A stretch of DNA of 64,000 bases, from assembly GCA_964017195.1 (NCBI GenBank), contig OZ024889.1, forward strand, positions 53,290,711 through 53,354,710, read 5' to 3'. The notes below the pieces were generated by a model. That model saw only the letters and a program-made list of their open reading frames with translations, searched no databases and was not told the DNA's origin. Each line of letters opens with the position of its first letter. The first letter of the stretch is position 1. The position numbers were made by a program, and so were the translations under genes. Positions 57,379-64,000 of the stretch are shown here, one piece after another. Origin of the DNA: Siderastrea radians (lineage: Eukaryota > Cnidaria > Anthozoa > Scleractinia > Rhizangiidae).

Positions 57379-58405
57379 TTAAAATAACTTGGCAGACTTC
57401 TGGGTGGTATTGTATTTTGGACTTTGAAAACTTTTGTTAATTTTCTTACGTGCTGAAGCCCGTATTTTGTTAAATTTCTTAGGTGCTGAAGCTGGTAATC
57501 CTGGTATTACTTTTCTGTCTCTTAACTGGTCTACAACATTCTTTTGTAAAAACAACAGAAAACTCCAGAACGAAAAAGGGCAGGTCGAACAATTTGTTAA
57601 TGGCTGTTTGTAGGCGAGAGTAAACTGGAGCTGATGTTAAACTCAACTGAACCTTGAGCTTCCTAGGTGCTTAAAACGGTTTTTTCCCACCAATGGAAAA
57701 TTTCTTAGCGGCCAATTAAACTATCAAGTAGGCACGTGCTTGTTATCTTTTGCCAATCAGCTTCAAAGAGTCTCACTGTGTTTATTTCTATTCATGTCTC
57801 TCGAGGTGCATTGTCATTATGTTCAGTCTCGCAGCAAAATAATAAAAGTAATATATAATTATTATAGGACACTTTGTAGAATCCTTTACCCCTGAAAATT
57901 TTTCAAAGCTAAATAACTTTGTCAATTTGTAGTTGAAAAAGATTCTACTGTATATTGTATTAACAACCACTGTAAAATACTTCTCGTATCAGTCCTAAGG
58001 ATGACTTGAATCTCGTGACTATTGCGAGAAGCATCGTTTTGGCTCCGTGTAAGAACAAGCCTTTGTCAAAGGGAAAGTCGTCAATGAGGCCAGAGGGGCA
58101 CCAGGGGCTATTTTGAAATTACCGCTTGATCTCAGTTCTGCAACTAAGGTGCTTTCGGTATTCCTTTCACAGTGCATCATGGAGTAGTTGTTAAATATTC
58201 ATCCACCCCGGCTACTCAGCAAACTATTTCGTGACCTGTCGACGGGTCAGGTGCGAAAAAATTGAAATCATGAATATAGCCGTCTCCTGTTCTGGCTTTC
58301 AACTATATGCTTTGTGCTTTCCCGTAATACTTTTATGCAAAACGAAATTTGGTAGTTTTGTCCGTCTTCAACTCACTTACTTTCGTGAGTGAAAAACTTG
58401 AGAGA
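57379..58405. repeat. Tandem duplication, copy 2, right part
   Basis: Resumes the unit after TTAA and follows 44816-45860 (CTTGGCAGACTTCTGGGTGG, GGCACGTGCTTGTTATC, GACCTGTCGACGG). It includes a broken copy of the possible exon at 45377-45785. Confidence 0.9.
57940..58324 (-). pseudogene. Decayed duplicate of the possible exon at 45377-45785
   Basis: TGDGYIHDFNFFAPDPSTGH and EIVC are still readable, but stops follow (ATATAG for the Met-Tyr pair, TGA in EIVC*V) and one-base deletions break the frame near 58195. The acceptor ATTACAG is ATTACGG here. Confidence 0.5.
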
Positions 58406-58757
58406 TTTAAATGAGGGATTGCGCATAAAAGGCTTTGGTCATTTAGAGTTGGATGAAAAGTAAGAGCCCCTCCTTGAAAAAACACAGATTTTTTTGCTGA
58501 TAATGGAATTACAAATTTATCATGACTTTATCGCAGATTCTGTACTACCTAATGCCTACCCGCTCAAAGATTTGAAAGGTTCTGGAGAGTTATGAGCTAG
58601 GAGTACGCCATTGCCAGTCTATTCCATTGCCAGTCTATTACTTGAAAGTCTAAACGCTCCGGCAGCAGCCTATTCCAGGCCGAATTGAGAAATTTGGATC
58701 GGACGATTCAACTTGATTCAGTGACCCTGATAGATGGATTTAACCGTTGCAGTCAAT

Positions 58758-58799
58758 CAGAGATGCGTTTACAGTCGGTGAGTGTAAACGCATCTCTAA
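58758..58799. repeat. Hairpin, 15-bp stem
   Basis: AGAGATGCGTTTACA and TGTAAACGCATCTCT surround a nine-base loop. Perfect stem; role unknown, possibly the core of a small palindromic repeat. Confidence 0.85.
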
Positions 58800-59029
58800 T
58801 CGAAACACTCCATGGGAAGGACAATGTTATCTAATGTCCCTTGAACGGATAGGGTTTAGTCCAGCTGGTTAAATAGGCACTTTTGATTCTGATCGATCCT
58901 TTACAAGCTCCTGAGATGTTCCTTATCTTCGTTAACTAATACAAAGAATGAAATTGTAACTGTTATCTGTGCGTTACAAGAGTACCCACTCACGACCAAA
59001 TGGAATTCTTTTGTTAATTTGCAGCATAT

Positions 59030-59332
59030 AAAAGGGTAAGGTAAAGTCGCGCTGGAGCCAAGGTGGCCCACCCAGCCGGAGCTTAAGCCGGTTTCTGTAG
59101 CATGAAGCATCTGAGAGTATTGCTACTCCCCCCTGGATGGGATGCTAGTCCATCGCAGGGTTACCCACAGCATATGTCGCTGGTACCCTTTTATACAACG
59201 GGGTGGAGAGAGACAATTTGCGGTAAAGTTTCTTGTCCAGGGAAACAACACGATGGCAGGGACTGGGTGTCGAGCTACCGACCTTCAGATCTGAAGTCCA
59301 ACGCACTATCCACTACACCACCGCGCCCCTAG
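59030..59332 (-). mobile_element. tRNA-derived SINE
   Basis: The minus strand begins GGGGCGCGGTGGTGTAGTGG (A box GTGTAGTGGATAGTGCG), continues through a decayed B box (GGTAGCTCGACACCC), and carries a body with AACTTTACCGCAAATTGTC and CCCTGCGATGGACTAGCATC, ending near CGACTTTACCTTACCC. Internal Pol III promoter boxes at the head identify it as a tRNA-derived SINE. It is about 300 bp long. The 76-codon plus-strand frame over it is spurious. Confidence 0.8.
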
Positions 59333-59339
59333 GGCAGCA

Positions 59340-60320
59340 TATAGCCGTTTTTAACTGAGCGTCTAAAGTTGTTCATGTTTGCTTTAGTTTTGCGTTGCTA
59401 CGCTCTGTGATTTGTTAAAAACTCGTGCCACTTTCTTAACCAATAGTAAAAAAATACAACAAAGCGTGACCTACTCTCTTTGTTTGCCGAGTTTGATAAC
59501 TGATACATTTATTTGGCTCGTTGGTTTATATTACGACACTCAATTACCAACTGTTCTATGGCCACTTCCTCTTGTTTCGTCTACTTCCTCTTGTAATCGT
59601 TTACTCACCCTGCGAGCAGAGCCTTTCTTAATAAACTCCGCGAAAGAAAAGAACGACTCTGCAGAAATCGAGTCAAGTCTTGTTGGATACAATTTGAACG
59701 AATGCATGGCATGCCTCGGGGACGTACAAATTGAAAGGTTTCCCAGAGCTGTATTCCAACGGTCATCAGATTTTAAAACTCTACTTCTTTTTTCTCTCCA
59801 CTACCACCTGTTCGAAACAAATCAGAACACCGAAAAAAAACCTTTAAGCCTTTTGATGGCTTTGAAGGGAGGTGATTGCATTAGAAAAGAAGAAGTGAGA
59901 ATCTGTTGAGAGCGGCTTATGCAAATCGGGAAACCTGTCAAATTCCAAGGTGCCTGTTGCATGATTTAATCGAATCAAAAATCGAGTTTCAGTTTGAATA
60001 TTTCATTCTTTATTTGAAAAGCAGATTATTGAAAAAATAATAAAATCAATATTGCAATAATCAACTTCAAATTTTTATTCTATGGGGGTACGCTTGACCT
60101 GGTTCGACTGTAATTGTTCTATTCTATCAAACTTACTCTCTCCTGGCTGATGGAAAAAGACGTCAGTGTCCTTAGTTAAAAAGTACCTGAAGTGAACCTT
60201 TTCTATCTAAACGATCGCGCCAGCTTTCCCTGAAGGATAATAAGTTAATTCAGTAAAAACAACAACAACAACAATTGAAGCGAACTGGTCTTATCCAACT
60301 GTCTGATCCAGCATGGACCT
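59340..60320. other. No recognisable gene
   Basis: The 165-codon plus frame at 59412-59909 has no recognisable domain, no splice borders and a composition of random type. 60265-60282 is (CAA)n. Otherwise unassigned. Confidence 0.4.
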
Positions 60321-60334
60321 GGACCTGTTAAGCG

Positions 60335-60600
60335 CCCTTAGCGCTTAATGAGCTTAATGAGCCTTAATGAGCTACATTAGTTTTGCGAAACAAACTTTAG
60401 AATGCAGTTAAAAAGAAGAAACCCGAAAAAATTAAGGCTTCAACGGGAATCGAACCCATGACCTCTGCAATACCGGTTCAGCGCTCTAACCTGGGAGCTG
60501 GTCAATTGAGAGTTCATATTTATCCCGTAGATGGAGAATAAATGAACATGAAAATAGGAAAGGATCATAAATTTGATCTGCGAATAAAGATAGAGTTATA
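60335..60600 (-). mobile_element. Second tRNA-derived SINE, different family
   Basis: On the minus strand TTGACCAGCTCCCAGGTTAG leads into an A-box-like TTAGAGCGCTGAACCGG and a well-kept B box GGTTCGATTCC, then CGTTGAAGCCTTAATTTTT and a tail with repeated GCTCATTAAG words (60335-60375). The leader ATTTATTCTCCATCTACGGG lies upstream. The first part of the tRNA-like A region seems to be deleted. Confidence 0.75.
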
Positions 60601-60712
60601 TGCAGCCCATCGGAGTGAAAGTGTTTCAACTTAAGCAGTATTTCATCTATTCATGTCCAAAACAAACTTTCTTAAAAAAAACAGTTTTTATCACTTAGTA
60701 GTACGAAAGCAG

Positions 60713-60911
60713 TTAAAACTTTGTAACTAGTTCTTCTGTTTCACTGGTGCTAGCATGAACGTTACTGTAACATTGCTCGGTCTCATCCAAGTTACTGAAA
60801 TCATAATAAGGCGTGTCCACTGTCATCATTCTTTCCAGTGTTAATATCAGTTGTGCGAATGTCGGTCGTTCGTTTGGATCATGCTTCCAACATTCCCGCA
60901 TTAACTCGTAC
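60713..60911 (-). CDS. Receptor tyrosine kinase, last coding exon
   Basis: The minus-strand exon starts after acceptor CTGTTGACAG-type (TGTCAACAG, 60912-60920), its first G completing an ATG begun in the previous exon. The protein reads YELMRECWKHDPNERPTFAQ, the last kinase subdomain with its invariant Arg (CW...P-ERP-F), then LILTLERMM and a C-terminal tail with several tyrosines (TPYYDFSNLDE, CYSNVHAS) ending ELVTKF-stop. The tail tyrosines could become docking sites after phosphorylation. Frame and splice phase agree with the upstream exon at 61239-61335. The gene's 3' untranslated region runs toward lower coordinates into the SINE cluster. Confidence 0.93.
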
Positions 60912-61238
60912 CTGTTGACAGTAAATAGCCATTTTCGTTTACATTATTTAAAAAATAGGTGCGTATTTTGTAGAGTGAGAAACTGGATAAATGGCATTTT
61001 GAATTGGGGGAGAGGGGTGGGGAATGAAAGAAAGAATTAAGAATAACTGGAAACAAATGATCGGATTGTAAAATTGGCAATTCTTGGACGCTGTGACGTA
61101 TCTAGGAACTTTTTATTCGTCCGTCCTTCAAACGTCCTATCATGTTGCATTTAAATTGAGACATTGTATTTCGTTGAATAGCGATAGTCAAGCGGAAAAT
61201 TTTCTACAGTCAAATCAAGTCAGTGCTCCGATACTTAC

Positions 61239-61335
61239 ATCTCATCGCTACACGTGTTGGGTTTCTCCATACGATATCCTGTCTTTAGAACATTGTACAT
61301 CCGTCTGTTGCTTATTCCAGGATACGGGACGCCTC
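61239..61335 (-). CDS. Receptor tyrosine kinase, penultimate exon
   Basis: 97 bases between acceptor AATTACAAG (61336-) and donor AT|GTAAGTA (61238-61237). Protein: [20 protein letters not shown] then [12 protein letters not shown]. This is the kinase C-lobe segment after the WSFGVLLWE helix; the GYRMEKP text is typical of animal tyrosine kinases. The exon enters in phase 1 and leaves in phase 2, matching both neighbours. It is too short to appear as an independent open frame; the plus-strand frame over it (61084-61380) is a shadow. Confidence 0.92.
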
Positions 61336-62451
61336 CTTGTAATTCAACAAAGAAGAAGCAAAAGAAGTTTAAAAACGTAAGAGGTTATCGCCCCATTTCC
61401 ATCTTAATGGCTAAGCAATTTTAAAATCATAATTAGAACAAATATCACTATAATTGGGTAGGGAGGGCGTAGGGTAGGGGTAAACTTTATTTGGACACGC
61501 TTGCCCTGTCAACCCAAATATAAAACTAAAAGCTAATTTCCAAAAGGGCCGTGAGGTTACAGTAAAAAGTTAAAATTACTATAGCTACTAAAATTGTTAG
61601 TTACTTTTAGTTAAAATTACTAATAATATTTACCAAGTATATTCTTAAATAAGTGAACAAATAAGGTGATAAATAAGTGAAAGAGACATAAACGAAAAAA
61701 AAACGCTATAAACACCCACCACCTGGGAAATCCAAGACAGGGTATTACAAAAACTGGTTAGATCATGCTTAAAACCTTAGAGCGTTTTCAAATGGGTGTC
61801 GTAAAACCAAAACCAAACTAATTACTCAAACCTGTCACAACAGGAACAAAAAACGGAATGAACCGATCAGAAATTGAAGCAAATACAAGTAATTAGTGTC
61901 AAGCGCGGCAAAACGCGCGCGAGTAAGTCACGATTGGTTTTGGTTTAACTTCTGATTGGTTGAGAAAAGTATTCTGTTGCTTTGTTCTACAGAGGCAGAG
62001 GATGTAGTTTTCCCTGTTGTTGTTTGGCTTTTATACTCTCGTTCGTGGGTTGGCTGGGTAGCTTGAAATAACAAATGGACTGATAAACAGCTGCCATAGG
62101 CGCCTTTTCTTGCAGTCTTCCCACCTCACCCCTTAGCTGTAATACGAATCTGAACGTCTACATTAACATACAATCTTGGACAAAACTAGTTGGACTAACA
62201 CAATTAGCGCGCGTATTTCTCAATTTCCCTATATGGAAACACCGAGAAGATTGCAGAAATGTTTTCCCTCCCACCTCCCCTCACTCATTGTTGTTTGGAA
62301 GGACTGAGAATTCATCAGGGGAATTTTGGTGGCAAAGCAACATTAATAAGGGGGAGATGGGGAAAGATTTGTTGTGGTAAGTGGTTGTCAAGGTCAAAGT
62401 TCTCATTCATTCCGAAGTCTCTTAACAGTTTTGTCCGAGATTGTAGCGTCC

Positions 62452-62520
62452 CATCCTGTCCCATCCCATACCATGCTATGCCATACCATACCGTACCGTA
62501 CTGTACCTTACCGTACCCAA
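62452..62520. repeat. Pentanucleotide microsatellite, CCATA/CCGTA type
   Basis: CCATCCCATACCATGCTATG, then CCATACCATACCGTACCGTA: a five-base repeat with drifting third and fifth bases. Frames across it on both strands are low-complexity artefacts. Confidence 0.9.
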
Positions 62521-62588
62521 ATTGTGAATTAGCCAATCAGAAGCCTTGTTTACTGTCATGATAAATACCACACCACACCAGATCGTAC

Positions 62589-62680
62589 ATGCTATGCCAT
62601 ACCATACAATACAATACAATAAAATACAATACAATACAGTGCAATGCAATGCAATGCAATGCAATATAATACAATGCCTG
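62589..62680. repeat. Pentanucleotide microsatellite, CAATA then CAATG
   Basis: Runs of CAATA (62606-62640) change into CAATG (62641-62665) and back. Same period as the tract 70 bp upstream, so both may come from one ancestral tract. Confidence 0.9.
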
Positions 62681-62890
62681 TTGTTTCAGAAATCCACTAT
62701 TTCGTCGACGATCGTGAACAGTGGTTTAATCAAACATCGGACACAGTCCTCTTTTTCTCTTGCCTCACAGCATCAGTTCTCAGTAGACGTTGACGTTCTT
62801 ACAGACATCAGTTTTGATGACAGATTGCAATGTTAATTTACGCTACTTTCAAAGGGTAAAAAATTATACGAAAAAGGGACATCTTCTTAC

Positions 62891-62931
62891 CCATGGTAGC
62901 CAATTCCCACAGAAGTACTCCGAAAGACCAT
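62891..62931 (-). CDS. Receptor tyrosine kinase, 41-nt exon
   Basis: A micro-exon between acceptor GTTTTAG (62932-) and donor ATGG|GTAAG (62890-62889). Its first base completes a Val codon, then WSFGVLLWELATM and the first base of Gly. This is the kinase subdomain IX helix. Splice phases fit the exons at 63652 and 61239 exactly. Too short to stand out as an open frame. Confidence 0.93.
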
Positions 62932-63651
62932 CTAAAACACAACAAATAAAATTCTTAATCAATGTGAAATAAATTCTCACGAATGTAGTTTCCTAGAGTT
63001 AACTGAATGAAGAAAAGTCGACTTGAATGAAGAAAAGTTGACCACATTTCAACAGTTTGGCGCTTGAGACAACATTGAAAAGGGGAAGGGGAAGCCAGCG
63101 ATCACCAACTGTTTCAAGGTTTGCGGCCGGGATTATAGTAAACAGATGTACTTCTCCGTGTTTTCTGTAAGCGATAGTCAACTTAACTATTGACTCATTG
63201 AACACCCCGCGTTTTAGACAACTAAATGATTGAATCAAGAAACAACGATGTTAATCAACTATACAAAAAATCCCAATAAATTGTATTTAGTTCAAGGACA
63301 CTGCGTACGATATTAGTGAAAAGCAGAAACGACTGAGTTAATTTAGCGCATTGATAGACCACAGTGACTGTCTAAAAATCATCTATTTTTTTTAAATAGA
63401 TTAAATTATAAGTTCTGTTTCGGTGTAAAAATATATCAACACTCAGTTTCTATGAGCAACAGCCAACGCCACGTTCTCTTTCTTGTCATCCTAGTTTAGT
63501 TGGTAAATATGACTTTTAAAGATGATTATGTCACCACGACACCAGTGTACTAGCGGTGAAGAGCCTGCATGAGAGAGTGGTAAACAATAGATTTCTAATT
63601 TAAATTGTCCTACCTATATATACGTTGTAAAAGATTATGCTGAATACTTAC

Positions 63652-63866
63652 ACGTCACTCTTAGAACTATATATGCCGCTCCTTAGCGCCTCGGGTGCCG
63701 TCCATTTAATGGGCAGTTTTTTTGTGGTCTTTACCTCGTATATCTCACCATCACTCGTGTGACGCAGCAGACCGAAATCAGAAATCTTCACGGTCCTGCC
63801 TTCACCAAGAAGAATATTACGGGCAGCTAAATCACGATGAACAAATCCTTTGCTGGCCAAATAATC
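63652..63866 (-). CDS. Receptor tyrosine kinase, catalytic-loop exon
   Basis: This 215-base exon starts after acceptor ATTTTATTTACAG (63867-) and ends at donor GACGT|GTAAGT (63651-63650). The protein opens [17 protein letters not shown], the tyrosine-kinase catalytic loop with its HRDLAARN signature. It continues [20 protein letters not shown] with the Mg-binding DFG, then an activation loop with one tyrosine (GEIYEVK), and [20 protein letters not shown] with the APE-type end. All catalytic residues are present. With the three downstream exons it gives 183 residues to the stop. The ATP-binding lobe, transmembrane and extracellular parts lie beyond 64000. HRDLAARN and [10 protein letters not shown] mark it as a tyrosine kinase, probably a receptor of the FGFR/RET/Cad96Ca-like group; the subgroup is not certain. 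Confidence 0.95.
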
Positions 63867-64000
63867 CTGTAAATAAAATAGGGATAAAGTGCTAGGTAAA
63901 CAAGACATAAGCTGTCACTGTGGAGAAAGGAATTCTCAAGAAACGAGATCCATGTATAAATAATAAAAAATACAGACTGTGAAAAAGTAACATTGGGATC

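Larger units (their letters stand above)
61400..62880. other. Kinase intron with simple repeats
   Basis: This is the intron between the exons at 61239-61335 and 62891-62931. It holds two pentanucleotide tracts (62452-62520 and 62589-62680) and no other recognisable gene. Confidence 0.6.

Noticed and set aside
59412..59909. 165-codon plus-strand frame
   Set aside because: No recognisable family, no splice borders, ordinary chance length for this window.
60430..60510. Possible functional tRNA gene
   Set aside because: The B box is good but the first third of a tRNA is missing and no cloverleaf can be closed; it is the head of a SINE.
62315..62664. Tyr/Cys/Gly-rich frames on both strands
   Set aside because: They arise from pentanucleotide microsatellites.

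Overview
Organism and overall character. This is AT-rich, intron-dominated animal DNA. Coding sequence appears only as short exons with GT/AG borders. The rest is packed with SINEs, non-LTR retrotransposon 3' ends, PIF/Harbinger parts and many short inverted-repeat elements. Extracellular modules (discoidin, fibronectin type II), an animal receptor tyrosine kinase and these repeat types suggest a cnidarian, most likely a stony coral. That assignment is inference. No bacterial-type genes, CRISPR arrays, complete tRNA genes or rRNA genes were seen. Layout: 1-18 kb holds scattered minus-strand exons of one or two secreted or surface proteins: a discoidin (F5/8 type C) exon at 6.3-6.6 kb, a fibronectin type II exon at 15.0-15.15 kb, and a possible signal-peptide exon at 3.8 kb whose 5' region is duplicated at 16.1 kb. 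A 152-bp satellite (about 20 units) fills 10.4-13.5 kb. 18-24 kb carries a CR1-like LINE end, palindromic elements, and a 1.3-kb element with 9-bp target duplications sitting in a small tandem repeat. 24-34.3 kb is a nest of transposons. A PIF/Harbinger transposase gene on the minus strand is cut in two by a 5.5-kb element with 1.5-kb inverted arms (27032-32564) flanked by TTAA on both sides. One arm of that element holds a LINE 3' end, which itself holds a small RecQ-like element with 9-bp target duplications. 36.1-38.9 kb is a second, unrelated-in-sequence fold-back element, also flanked by TTAA. 39-58.4 kb is a diverged tandem duplication (unit about 3.4 kb). In its second copy the unit is split by an 8.2-kb TTAA-flanked element (49167-57378) carrying a dead THAP-domain exon and several nested elements; the first copy keeps the empty site. 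58.4-64 kb has two tRNA-derived SINEs, then the last four visible exons (minus strand) of a receptor tyrosine kinase, covering the catalytic loop to the stop codon; upstream exons lie beyond the window. How it fits together. The only gene part that looks clearly functional is the kinase 3' end; the discoidin and fibronectin II exons also look intact. The dominant theme is repeated insertion at TTAA by elements with different termini. Two have fold-back structure, one carries THAP remnants, and several can be dated relative to each other by nesting. All assignments come from reading the sequence by eye; no database search was possible.
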